Shown here: in pieces, positions 43,161 to 51,435 of the stretch
Numbering within the stretch: the first letter of the stretch is position 1
How the letters are laid out: every line of letters starts with the position of its first letter
Source: UBA4742 sp963785815
GTDB lineage: Bacteria > Actinomycetota > Acidimicrobiia > Acidimicrobiales > Acidimicrobilacustridaceae
DNA: 64,000 bases
Direction: 5' to 3'
NCBI GenBank assembly: GCA_963785815.1
Contig: CAWAWN010000003.1
Coordinates: 496,001-560,000 of the forward strand
Program-made: the position numbers and the translations under genes
Notes under the pieces: model-generated
The model's database searches: none
The model's input: the letters and a program-made list of their open reading frames with translations, nothing else
What the model was told of the DNA's origin: nothing

Positions 43161-43613
43161 GTGGACGCCGCCGAGATCATCGACCTGCTGGGCCTGACCG
43201 AGCACCCCGAGGGCGGCTGGTACCGCGAGACGTGGAAGGCGAGCGCGCCGGGCGCCAGCCGACCTCCGGGCACCGCCATCTACTTCCTGCTGGTGGGTGA
43301 CGAGTGGTCGCACTGGCACAAGGTGCTCGACGCCGACGAGATCTGGCACCACTACGCCGGTGCGTCCCTCGAGCTGTGGACGTCCACCGATGGCGTGGGC
43401 CGCGACCGGGCTGTGCTGGGCCCCGACCTGCTGGCCGGCGAGCGCCCGCAGCTGGTGGTGCCAGCCGGGGTGTGGCAGGGCGCGGTCAGCCTGGGGGACT
43501 ACACGCTGGTCGGGGCCACCGTGGTGCCGGGATTCACCTACGACCGCTGGGAGCTGGCCCCGCCGGGCTGGGAGCCGGGCCTGCCCCTGCCCGCCGACCG
43601 GGCGGAGGGATGA
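43161..43613 (+). CDS. Cupin domain protein (DUF985, cupin_5)
   Basis: The 150-residue product has the DUF985 signature EHPEGGWYRETW at the start, then GTAIYFLLVGDEWSHWHKV, ADEIWHHYAGASLELW and VPAGVWQGAVSLGDYTLVGA. His residues of the two cupin motifs are present. It begins at GTG 43161, 22 bases after the acyltransferase. This is a small stand-alone cupin; related proteins include sugar isomerases, but the reaction here is unknown. The next gene starts four bases after the stop. Confidence 0.85.
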   Translation: MDAAEIIDLLGLTEHPEGGWYRETWKASAPGASRPPGTAIYFLLVGDEWSHWHKVLDADEIWHHYAGASLELWTSTDGVGRDRAVLGPDLLAGERPQLVVPAGVWQGAVSLGDYTLVGATVVPGFTYDRWELAPPGWEPGLPLPADRAEG

Positions 43614-43616
43614 CGC

Positions 43617-44060
43617 GTGCCCATCCGTGACGCCCGACCCGCCGACCTGGACGAGATCTGCGCCCTGATCATCGAGCTGGCCATCTACGAGCAGGCACCC
43701 GACGAGGTTGCCTTCGACCGCGACGAGGTGGCCCAGCACCTGTTCGGCGACGACCCGGCGGCGCGCGTCCTCATCGCCGAGACCGACGACGGGACGGTGG
43801 CCGGCATGGCCCTGTGGTTCCGGACCTTCTCGACCTGGGTGGGACGCCCGGGCATCTGGCTCGAGGACCTCTTCGTGCGTCCCGAGCACCGCGGCCAGGG
43901 CTACGGGCGGGCGTTGCTCGAGGCGGTGCGGGACCGCACCGACGGCCGGGTGGAGTGGACGGTGCTGGACTGGAACCAGTCGGCCATCGACGTCTACCGC
44001 GCCATGGGCGCGGCGCCGGTCGACGGGTGGACCCGCTACCGCTGGGAGCCGCCGGGCTGA
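43617..44060 (+). CDS. GNAT family N-acetyltransferase
   Basis: The 147-residue product has the GNAT core: IRDARPADLDEICALIIELA (strand 1, helix 1), ARVLIAETDDGTVAGMALWF (strands 2-4) and LEDLFVRPEHRGQGYGRALL with the acetyl-CoA pyrophosphate loop RGQGYG. The end, VEWTVLDWNQSAIDVYRAMG, is typical of the diamine-acetyltransferase (SSAT-like) subgroup. GTG 43617 follows GGAGGG. It overlaps no neighbour but is 4 bases after the cupin gene. Substrate unknown. Confidence 0.92.
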   Translation: MPIRDARPADLDEICALIIELAIYEQAPDEVAFDRDEVAQHLFGDDPAARVLIAETDDGTVAGMALWFRTFSTWVGRPGIWLEDLFVRPEHRGQGYGRALLEAVRDRTDGRVEWTVLDWNQSAIDVYRAMGAAPVDGWTRYRWEPPG

Positions 44061-44066
44061 CCACCC

Positions 44067-44810
44067 TCAGTCGACGACGTCGGCGCGGGCGGCCAGGATG
44101 GCGCCCAGCCGAGCCTCGGTCTCGGCCGTGCCGCCGTCGTCGGTGAACACATAACGGCGGTTCGAGAGGATGGCGTCGACCACGTTGGCGGCGACCGTCG
44201 AAGCCGGGACCGTGCCGATCGGGTTGAGCCCGGTCTTGATCATCCCGGGCATGACGACGCTCACCCCCACGGGCGCGTCGATCGCCTCGAGCTCGGCGCC
44301 CAACACGTCGGCCAGCCCGAGCAGGCCGTGCTTGGCCACCACGTAGGGGCCCAGCCGACCCAGGGGCATCACCGCCGCCATCGAGGCGGTGATGACCACG
44401 TGCCCCTCGCCCCCCGACGCGAGGATCCGGGGCACGAAGGAGCGCACGCCGTGGATCACGCCCCACAGGTTCACGTCCATCACCCGGTGCCACTCGTCCA
44501 ACGACAGCTCCCACGAGTTGCCCCGGTTGACGATGCCCGCGTTGTTCACGGCAACGTGCAAGGCGCCGAACCGATCGACGGCCACCAGCGCGAGACGATC
44601 GACCGCGTCGGGGTCGGCCACGTCGCACACCACGGGCTCGACCGCGGCACCCCCGGCGGCCAGGCGCGCCGCGTGGTCGGCCAGCGCGTCGGCGGTGATG
44701 TCGGCCATGACCACCGACATGCCGCGGGCCACGAAGTCTTCGACCACCGCCAGGCCGATGCCGCTGGCCGCCCCGGTCACCACCGCCACGCTGCCCTCGA
44801 GTCGCTGCAT
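44067..44810 (-). CDS. SDR family oxidoreductase
   Basis: The 247-residue product has VAVVTGAASGIGLAV, MADITAD (Asp for NAD), VNNAGIV, HVVITASMAAV with catalytic Ser, and PYVVAKHGLLG with YxxxK intact. The C-terminus has VGVSVVMPGMIKTGL. It converges on the GNAT gene (6-base gap between stops) and is divergent from the acyl-CoA ligase gene at 44918. The 107-bp gap holds the CTGAC palindrome at 44861-44875, so it may share regulation with the ligase. Substrate unknown; fatty or steroid alcohols are plausible from context. Confidence 0.9.
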   Translation of the reverse strand: MQRLEGSVAVVTGAASGIGLAVVEDFVARGMSVVMADITADALADHAARLAAGGAAVEPVVCDVADPDAVDRLALVAVDRFGALHVAVNNAGIVNRGNSWELSLDEWHRVMDVNLWGVIHGVRSFVPRILASGGEGHVVITASMAAVMPLGRLGPYVVAKHGLLGLADVLGAELEAIDAPVGVSVVMPGMIKTGLNPIGTVPASTVAANVVDAILSNRRYVFTDDGGTAETEARLGAILAARADVVD

Positions 44811-44860
44811 GGACGGAGGGTAGATGCCGGCCGTCTGGTCGTGGGCCGTCGTGTCCTAAG

Positions 44861-44875
44861 CTGACGCCTCGTCAG
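44861..44875. promoter_or_regulatory. CTGAC-n4-CGTCAG-type palindrome upstream of the acyl-CoA ligase
   Basis: CTGACGCCTCGTCAG is a perfect six-base-arm palindrome with a three-base centre. It is related to sites at 36100 and 50456. A TAAGCT hexamer at 44857-44862 overlaps it and may be the ligase gene's -10. The arrangement suggests repressor binding over the start of transcription. Confidence 0.65.
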
Positions 44876-44917
44876 AAGCCCGGGCAGGACGGACCGCGCC
44901 CGAAGAGGGGGGACACC

Positions 44918-46441
44918 ATGGTCGAGGCCGACACGCTGTGGGGGCTCATCGAGGCTCGGGCGGCGGCCACGCCGGACGCGCTGATGGCCGTCGACGAGAC
45001 CGGCCGCGAGCTCACGTTCGGCTCGTATCGCCAGCAGGTCGAGGTGGCGGCCGCCGGCCTGGCCCACGAGCACGGCATCGGCACCGGCGACGTGGTCACC
45101 TGGCAGCTCCCGACCTGGCTCGAGTCGATGGTGCTGGTCGGCGCCATCTCCCGGCTCGGGGCCGTGCAGAACCCGGTGCTGCCCATCTACCGCGAGCGCG
45201 AGGTCGGGTTCTGCGTGCGCCAGGCCCAGGCCAAGCTGCTGGTGGTGCCCACCGAGTTCGCCAACTTCGACTTCGTGGGCATGGCCGAGTCCATCGCCGC
45301 CGACGTGCCCGGCCTCTCGGTCATGACCTCGAACCGATCGCTGCCCGCGGGCGATCCCGCCGCGCTGGCCCCGCCCTCGTCGTCGGGCGACGACGTGCGC
45401 TGGCTCTTCTACACCTCGGGCACCACCGCCGACCCGAAGGGCGCGCAGCACACCGATCGGACCATCACCGCGGTGGCCACCGGCATGAGCCAGCGGCTGG
45501 CCATCACCGAGTCCGACCGCAACGCCCTGGCCTTCCCCTTCACCCACGTGGGCGGGATCACCTGGCTGTTCACCAGCCTGGCCGAGGGCATGGTCAACAT
45601 CTTGTTCGAGGCCTTCATCCCCGACCTGGTGGTCGAGGTGCTGGGGGCCAACGGCGTGACCCTGGCCGGCTCGGGCACCGCCTTCCACCAGGTGTACCTG
45701 GCCGCCCAGCGCCGCAGCGACACCCCCATCTTCCCGAAGTTGCGGAACTTCCCGGGGGGTGGCGCTCCCAAGCCGGTGCCCTTCTACTACGAGGTCAAGG
45801 AGGTGTTCGGGGCGCCCATCGTGTCGGGCTACGGCCTGACCGAGGCGCCGGTGCTGACCATGGGTTCGGTCGACGACCTGGACGAGGACCTGGCCAACAC
45901 CGAGGGCGCCCCCATGCCTGGCGTCGAGCTCAAGCTGGTGAAGCTGGACGGCACCCTGGCCGGCGTGGGTGAGGAGGGCGAGATCCGGGCCAAGGCGCCC
46001 CAGCTCATGAAGGGCTACCTGGACGCCAGCCTGGACGTCGACGGCTTCGACGAGGAGGGCTACTTCCGCACCGGCGACCTGGGCACCCTCAACGAGCGCA
46101 ACATGCTCTCGATCACGGGTCGGCTGAAGGACATCATCATCCGCAAGGGTGAGAACGTGAGCGCCAAGGAGATCGAGGACCTGCTCTTCCCGCACCCGAA
46201 CGTGTTGGACGTGGCCGTCATCGGGCTGCCCGACCCCGAGCGGGGCGAGCGGGTGTGCGCGGTGGTGACCACCCCCGAAGGCGTCGAGCCGTTGTCCTTC
46301 GACGACATGGTCGCCTACCTCAAGGACCAGCGCCTGATGACCCAGAAGATCCCCGAGCAGCTCGAGCACGTGGACGTCATCCCGCGCAACCCGACGGGCA
46401 AGATCCTCAAGCACGAGCTGCGCAAGACCTACGGTGGTTGA
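44918..46441 (+). CDS. AMP-forming acyl-CoA ligase
   Basis: The 507-residue product is a class I adenylate-forming enzyme. Motifs are the P-loop WLFYTSGTTADPKGAQHTD, a substrate-region AFPFTHVGGITWLF, the A5 motif SGYGLTEAPVLT, the A7 motif YFRTGDLGTLNERNMLSIT, and the A8/A10 motifs GRLKDIIIRKGENVSAKEIE and PRNPTGKILKHELRK with the catalytic Lys. It converts a carboxylic acid to an acyl-CoA via an acyl-AMP. The fatty-acid/cyclohexanecarboxylate-type ligase clade is likely, but the substrate is not evident. ATG 44918 follows a GAGGGGGGA purine run; the operator at 44861-44875 lies in the leader or promoter. Confidence 0.92.
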   Translation: MVEADTLWGLIEARAAATPDALMAVDETGRELTFGSYRQQVEVAAAGLAHEHGIGTGDVVTWQLPTWLESMVLVGAISRLGAVQNPVLPIYREREVGFCVRQAQAKLLVVPTEFANFDFVGMAESIAADVPGLSVMTSNRSLPAGDPAALAPPSSSGDDVRWLFYTSGTTADPKGAQHTDRTITAVATGMSQRLAITESDRNALAFPFTHVGGITWLFTSLAEGMVNILFEAFIPDLVVEVLGANGVTLAGSGTAFHQVYLAAQRRSDTPIFPKLRNFPGGGAPKPVPFYYEVKEVFGAPIVSGYGLTEAPVLTMGSVDDLDEDLANTEGAPMPGVELKLVKLDGTLAGVGEEGEIRAKAPQLMKGYLDASLDVDGFDEEGYFRTGDLGTLNERNMLSITGRLKDIIIRKGENVSAKEIEDLLFPHPNVLDVAVIGLPDPERGERVCAVVTTPEGVEPLSFDDMVAYLKDQRLMTQKIPEQLEHVDVIPRNPTGKILKHELRKTYGG

Positions 46442-46450
46442 CGCGCCACC

Positions 46451-47110
46451 GTGGACGATGATCCCGAGCAGGGACCGCTGGGCGGGCGGCGCAGCACCCT
46501 CAGCAAGACGCGCATGGAAGCCTTCAGCGACGGGGTGCTGGCCATCGCCATCACCCTGCTGGTCCTGGACCTGAGCCTGCACCCACCCGGGTCGCCGTGG
46601 CACCAGTTCCTCAACGCCTGGCCGACGTACCTGGCCTACGTGGTCAGCTTCCTCACCATCGGTGCGGCCTGGATCGACCACAACGCCCTCACCGACCGCC
46701 TGGGTCGGGTCGACACCGTGCTGTTGCGGCTCAACCTGCTGTTCCTGCTGTTCGTGGTGTTCCTGCCCTTCCCGACCCGGCTCGAAGCCCAGGGCCTGGA
46801 GGAGACGCTGTCGCCGGAACGGGTGGCCGTGGTCGTGTACGGCATCACCCTGCTGGCCATCCAGCTGAGCTTCTGGGCCCTGGCCACCTACTCGCGTCGG
46901 GAGCACCTGCTCCTGCCCGGGGTGGAGAACCCGGACCTGCGCGACGAGCGACGCAAGTTCCGCTTCGTGGTGGCGGGGTACCTGGTCACCATCGGCATCG
47001 CCCTGGCGGTGCCCGAGGTGGCCGTGGCGCTCTACTTCCTGGTGGCCATGTTCCTCGTCTTCCCGTTCCGCGCCCTGCTCGACCTGATGGCTGGTCGCGT
47101 GCCCGAGTGA
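46451..47110 (+). CDS. TMEM175-type potassium channel, DUF1211 (copy 1)
   Basis: The 219-residue product has the TMEM175 signature: RMEAFSDGVLAIAITLLVLD (RxxxFSDGV in helix 1), and about five further helices including AYVVSFLTIGAAWIDHNAL and LNLLFLLFVVFLPFPTRL. Bacterial members form tetrameric potassium-selective channels. The start GTG 46451 is 10 bases after the ligase stop, so it is probably co-transcribed with the ligase. A paralogue lies at 55703. The combination with an acyl-CoA ligase is repeated at both places. Confidence 0.88.
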   Translation: MDDDPEQGPLGGRRSTLSKTRMEAFSDGVLAIAITLLVLDLSLHPPGSPWHQFLNAWPTYLAYVVSFLTIGAAWIDHNALTDRLGRVDTVLLRLNLLFLLFVVFLPFPTRLEAQGLEETLSPERVAVVVYGITLLAIQLSFWALATYSRREHLLLPGVENPDLRDERRKFRFVVAGYLVTIGIALAVPEVAVALYFLVAMFLVFPFRALLDLMAGRVPE

Positions 47111-47185
47111 GACCCGACCCCTTCCGAAATCGGTGCAGGAAGACGCCATGTCGGCACGCCGCGGCATCAATTCGGCGGGATGTGC

Positions 47186-47318
47186 GGATGGCGAAGCGCC
47201 CGCAGGGAGGCTTGCCGACCGGAGGGCCTGGAAGGCGCAGGCCGCCAGGCCGGAGCCGCTGGACCGGCGACACCCGGATGGCGAAGCGCCCGCAGGGAGG
47301 CTTGCCGACCGGAGGGCC
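47186..47318. repeat. Two exact 43-bp direct repeats in the convergent gap
   Basis: Copies at 47186-47228 and 47276-47318 are identical and 90 bases apart, starting GGATGGCGAAGCGCCCGCAG. Each contains an imperfect inverted repeat (GGC-AAGC-CCC against GGG-GCTT-GCC). They lie between the convergent TMEM175 and carboxylase genes, so they may act as bidirectional terminator hairpins or be REP-type elements. No gene is seen in 47111-47324. Confidence 0.75.
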
Positions 47319-47324
47319 AGACAG

Positions 47325-48837
47325 CTAGGGCAGGATGCCGATGCGGGCCACCGGTTCGGCCGGCGCCTGGCGGCGCCACAGGGCGCGCGCCAGGGCGGTG
47401 AGCAGCACGTTGCGCAGTTCGCGGGGATCGATGAGCTCGTCGAAGCCGAACCCCTGGGCCGAGCGCAGCGACGCCCTCGACCTCGACGGTGCGCAGCCGT
47501 TCGGCCTCGTCGGCGTCGGCGCCCTTGGCTCGGCTCATGGCCGCTGCGCCCATGGCCCCCATGGTGGCGCCGGGGAACGCGTACACACCCGACTGGCCGT
47601 CGAAGGAGATCATGCCCATCACCATCGAGCCGAACCCGTAGGCCTTGCGCAGCGTCACCTGGAACTTGGGGCTGGTGGCCAGGGTCTGGGCCGCGAACAT
47701 GCGAGCCCCCTTGCGCAGGATGCCCTGGCGTTCGGAGGCCCGGCCCGGTAGCACCCCCGGGTTGTCGGCCAGGAAGACGAGCGGGAGGTGGAAGGAGTCG
47801 GCCACGGTGACGAACCGAGCCGCCTTGTCCGCCGCGTCGGCGTCGATCGAGCCGGCCAGCACCCGGGGCTGGTTGGCGATCACGGCGACGGGGTGGCCGC
47901 CGAGCCGGGCCAGCGAGCAGATGATCGATCGTCCGAAGCCGGGCTGCACCTCGAAGCGGGAGCCAGCATCGAAGACGGCGTCGAGCACCGGCCGCATGTC
48001 GTAGAGCGTGCGCCCGTGGCGCGGGACCAGCTCGAGCAGCTCGGGCAGAGGGCGGGGACCGGTGTCGGCGTCGGTGTCGGGTGCGTCGGGCGGGTACGAC
48101 CAGGCCGACGAGGGGAAGTAGCGCAGGTAGGTGCGCACCTGGTCGAGGGCGCCGGCGTCGTCGTCGCCCAGGTTGTGGATCAGGCCGCTGGCCAGGGCCA
48201 CCTCGGGGCCGCCCAGCTCCTCCTTGGTCACCGTCTCGCCCAGGGACTCGGCCACCGCCGGGGGCCCGGCGGTGAACACCACGGCGTGGCGGCTCATGAC
48301 GGTGAAGTCCGAGATGGGGGCCACCAGCGCGCCATGGCCGGCCGACGAGCCCAGGATGGCCGTCACCAACGGGATGCGTCCCGAGCACCGGGCCTGGGCC
48401 AGCAGATCGGTCGGGGCCCGGGCGTGGCCGCGACCGTCGGCTCGGAAGCCGGCTCCGTCCAACATCATCACCAGCGGCACGCGATCCGCCTCGGCCAGCT
48501 CGGCCACCCGGTACCGCTTGGCGTTGGAGGCCTGGCTGATGGTGCCGGCCTTGACGGTGAAGTCCTCGGCTCCCACCATGATCGGCCGGCCCTCGACGGT
48601 GCCGGCGCCGACCACGATGGCGTCGGCGGGCGCATCGGCTCCGCCCACCAGCGTGCCCAGCTCCTGGAAGGAGCCCGGATCGAGCAGGTGGTCGATGCGG
48701 GCCCGGGCGTCGAGCTTGCCCGCTTCGCGGTGGCGGCGCAGTCGGTCGGCGCCGCCCATCGCCCGGGCGACCTGACGCTGGCGGGCCAGTTCGTCGAGGG
48801 CGTCGCTCCACCCCTGATCGGCGATGTCGTCGGACAC
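47325..48837 (-). CDS. Acyl-CoA carboxylase carboxyltransferase (beta) subunit; C-terminal frameshift
   Basis: The frame from GTG 48837 encodes a carboxyltransferase: GGADRLRRHREAGKLDARAR, GTLVGGADAPADAIVVGAGT, then ILGSSAGHGALVAPISDFTV, TKEELGGPEVALASGLIHNL, VIANQPRVLAGSIDADAADK and ASERQGILRKGARMFAA. After ERLRTVEVEG (about 47474) it becomes unconvincing. Removing one base in the CCC (plus strand) at 47474-47476 restores SLRSAQGFGFDELIDPRELR to a stop at 47325, the normal C-terminus; the protein would then have 503 residues. It transfers carboxyl from biotin to an acyl-CoA such as propionyl-CoA. The biotin carboxylase partner is not in the window. AGGAG lies 9 bases before the start. Confidence 0.85.
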
Positions 48838-48858
48838 GATCAGCGGCTCCTCTCGCGC

Positions 48859-50316
48859 CTAGCCATCCTTCTGCCACCGTTGGACGGTGTAGCCGTCGTA
48901 GCTGACCGAGCCGGTCTGGTGCAGGCCCAACGCGTGCATCGTGGGCGCGACGGGAACCTGGTGGAGGTCGGACGTCGAGCGCACCACCACCCACAGGCTC
49001 GAGTCCGATCCCAGCTGGGCCACGGCCTGGCTGAGCGGCTGGGTGCCCTTCATGGTCGTGACGCGGCTGGCGTCCTGCGACGCCCCGACCGGGCGGGGGA
49101 TCTTGGCGCCGTCGGCCTGGAGGTACCGGGCCACGGCGATGTCGGACAGCGGCGGCAGGTAGGTCACGTCGTCGCCGGGGCGGGCGTGGGCTTCGAGGTA
49201 TCGGGCCGCGGTCTGGGGCTGCTCGATGTCGGGGCTGTGGAAGAAGTACAGCTCGCCGCCCAGGCCGAGCAGGACGCACACCGCCAGCCCACCGAGCCGC
49301 AGCGGGCGGCTGGGCAGGCCCCACTTCAGGCCGGCCGCGGCCACGATGCACAGCATGGGGATGGTGTTGAGCTGGTAGCTGATGGAGATGTCGGGCCGGA
49401 TGGTGGCCAGGCCCAGGGCGCCGACCAGGGGCACGGTGGCGGTGAGCAGCACGATGACGGCCGAGGTGCGCACCGGTCGCTCGACCAGCAGGGCGTAGGC
49501 GCCCCAGGCGATGGCGATGATGAGCAGCACCGACAGCGGGCCGGCGTGGCCGGTGAGGTTGTAGGCGTCGTGGGCCAGGTTGGTGATGCTGATCGGCGCC
49601 CGGCCCAGCAGCTCGCGCTGGCGGAATGCGATCACCGCGGCGCCGGCGGTGACCAGCAAGCCCAGCCAGGTGAGGCGCAGGGTGGCCCAGGCGCGGGTCC
49701 AGAACGATCCGGGCGTGGTCAGCAGCAGGGCCAGCACGTGGGCGACGATGACGAACGCGGTCAGCAGGTCGAGGGCCATGCCGAGCGGCAGCACCAGCAC
49801 GTAGGCGATGGCCGCCGGGCGGGAGCCCTCGAGGGCCAGCACGAGCAGCACCGACGCCCCCACCGTGACCAGGGTCAGGACGGCGTAGGCCCGGGCGTCG
49901 AAGGCGAAGTACAGGATGTAGGGCGAGGCCAGGAACAGGGCGGCGGCCGCGCACCGCACGAAGCGCCCGCTCTGCACCCGGCGGGCCAGGATCCAGACCA
50001 GGGGGACGGCCGCCACCATGCTGATCACGCTGGGCAGGCGCATCCAGAAGGCGGTGCCGCTCGACGGCGTGAGGAACCGCAGCAGGACGTAGTAGAGGGC
50101 CATGTTCAGCTCGCCCTTGGGGCTGAACGTGAAGTGCCACCACTGGCCGAAGGGCTGCTTGGCCACGTACCAGGTGAAGGCCTCGTCGAGCCAGATCTGG
50201 CGGTTGCGGAAGGCGATGAAGGCGACGCCGAACACGACCACCGTGGCCGCGGCCAGCGCGAGCAGCTCGCGGGTCGTGTCTCGCGCCTCCCGCTGCGGTG
50301 TCGCCTCGACCGTCAT
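48859..50316 (-). CDS. Polytopic glycosyltransferase, GT39-like
   Basis: The 485-residue product has about eleven predicted membrane helices and the GT-C glycosyltransferase motif near the N-terminus (FIAFRNRQIWLDEAFTWYVA, with Asp-Glu after the first helix), followed by GELNMALYYVLLRFLTPSSG. These enzymes use polyprenyl-phosphate sugars to modify lipids or proteins outside the membrane. ATG 50316 is chosen because GGGGG lies 8 bases upstream; the longer frame to 50445 would run into the divergent promoter. It lies 21 bases before the carboxylase gene and may be co-transcribed with it. Confidence 0.85.
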   Translation of the reverse strand: MTVEATPQREARDTTRELLALAAATVVVFGVAFIAFRNRQIWLDEAFTWYVAKQPFGQWWHFTFSPKGELNMALYYVLLRFLTPSSGTAFWMRLPSVISMVAAVPLVWILARRVQSGRFVRCAAAALFLASPYILYFAFDARAYAVLTLVTVGASVLLVLALEGSRPAAIAYVLVLPLGMALDLLTAFVIVAHVLALLLTTPGSFWTRAWATLRLTWLGLLVTAGAAVIAFRQRELLGRAPISITNLAHDAYNLTGHAGPLSVLLIIAIAWGAYALLVERPVRTSAVIVLLTATVPLVGALGLATIRPDISISYQLNTIPMLCIVAAAGLKWGLPSRPLRLGGLAVCVLLGLGGELYFFHSPDIEQPQTAARYLEAHARPGDDVTYLPPLSDIAVARYLQADGAKIPRPVGASQDASRVTTMKGTQPLSQAVAQLGSDSSLWVVVRSTSDLHQVPVAPTMHALGLHQTGSVSYDGYTVQRWQKDG

Positions 50317-50449
50317 CCTCATCCCCCGAACGGCCCGTCGTGGCGTAGCTCGCCGACACAGTAGCGGCAACGGGATCGCGGCTCGGCCGGACCGATCACC
50401 GCGCTGGCACCTGGGCGTCGGCGATTCTCGGCTCCCCGACCCCAACCCC

Positions 50450-50470
50450 TATGATCTGACGCCTCATCAG
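50450..50470 (+). promoter_or_regulatory. TATGAT -10 box with overlapping CTGAC palindrome before an SDR gene
   Basis: TATGAT (50450-50455) is followed directly by CTGACGCCTCATCAG (50456-50470), a single-mismatch version of the palindrome at 44861. Transcription would start inside the palindrome, which is the classic position for repression. No clear -35 is visible. Confidence 0.65.
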
Positions 50471-50495
50471 AAACGAGACGCAGGGGAACGGATCC

Positions 50496-51416
50496 ATGGG
50501 TTTGTTGGACGGCAAGGTGGCCATCGTGACCGGGGCGGGCCACGGCATCGGACGTGGGCACGCGCTGGAGCTGGCCAAGGAGGGCGCCACCGTCCTGGTC
50601 AACGACCTGGGCGTTACGCTGGCCGGCGAGGCGGGCGACGGTGAAGGGCGGGCCGCGGATCTGACCGTCGACCTCATCGAGTCCCGCGGCGGGGCGGCGG
50701 CCGCCAACTACGAGGACGTGGCCGACATGGAGGGCGCGGCCCGCATGGTGGCCCAGGCCGTCGAGCTGTTCGGCCACCTCGACATCCTGGTCAACAACGC
50801 CGGCATCGCCCGTGACGCCACCATCTGGGGCATGACCGAAGCCGACTGGGACTCGGTCATCCGTGTCCACCTGAAGGGCACCTTCGCCCCCACCCAGGCC
50901 GCGGTGCGCCACTGGCGCGAGCTGTCCAAGGCCGGCCAGGACGTGTCGTCGGGACGCATCATCAACACCACCTCGGGCGCCGGGCTGGTGGGCAACTTCG
51001 GCCAGGCCAACTACACCGCGGCCAAGGCCGGCATCGCCGCCTTCACCCAGACCGTCAGCCTCGAGTTGTTCCGCATGGGCGTCACCGTGAACTGCATCGG
51101 CCCGGCCGGCGCCACCCGCATGGCCGCCTCCATCCCCGGCGCCGGCATCGAGGCCCGCGAGCCCGACGAGTTCACCGAGTGGAACCGCATGGACCCGTCC
51201 CTGGCCTCGCCCCTGGTGGCCTGGCTGGCCAGCGACAAGGCCGGTCACGTGACCGGCCAGATCATCCGGGCCGTGGGCGACGAGATCATCCAAATGGACG
51301 GCTGGAGCAACGGCAACACCATCCGCAAGCCCGAGCAGCGCTGGGAGGCGTCGGAGCTCTCCGCCCTCATGAACGCCGACATCTTCCACAGCCGGGCTCC
51401 AGGCCTGCGGTACTGA
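50496..51416 (+). CDS. SDR family dehydrogenase, Hsd4A / 3-hydroxyacyl-CoA dehydrogenase-like
   Basis: The 306-residue product begins DGKVAIVTGAGHGIGRGHAL, followed by TVLVNDLGV, LVNNAGIARDATIWGMTEAD, GRIINTTSGAGLVGNFGQAN and YTAAKAGIAAFTQTVSLEL with Ser and YxxxK intact. The VNDLG and GxFxPTxxAxxxW positions match the peroxisomal multifunctional type-2/Hsd4A group, which oxidises beta-hydroxyacyl-CoA including the steroid C22 thioester. The extra C-terminal 40 residues are usual for that group. ATG 50496 follows AGGGGAA. The CTGAC operator lies at 50456. Confidence 0.88.
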   Translation: MGLLDGKVAIVTGAGHGIGRGHALELAKEGATVLVNDLGVTLAGEAGDGEGRAADLTVDLIESRGGAAAANYEDVADMEGAARMVAQAVELFGHLDILVNNAGIARDATIWGMTEADWDSVIRVHLKGTFAPTQAAVRHWRELSKAGQDVSSGRIINTTSGAGLVGNFGQANYTAAKAGIAAFTQTVSLELFRMGVTVNCIGPAGATRMAASIPGAGIEAREPDEFTEWNRMDPSLASPLVAWLASDKAGHVTGQIIRAVGDEIIQMDGWSNGNTIRKPEQRWEASELSALMNADIFHSRAPGLRY

Positions 51417-51435
51417 TGCCGACTAGACCGGGGTG

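Noticed and set aside
44777..50359. A 1860-residue open frame on the minus strand
   Set aside because: It crosses six well-supported genes on both strands and has Arg/Gly/His-rich composition typical of GC-rich shadow frames.
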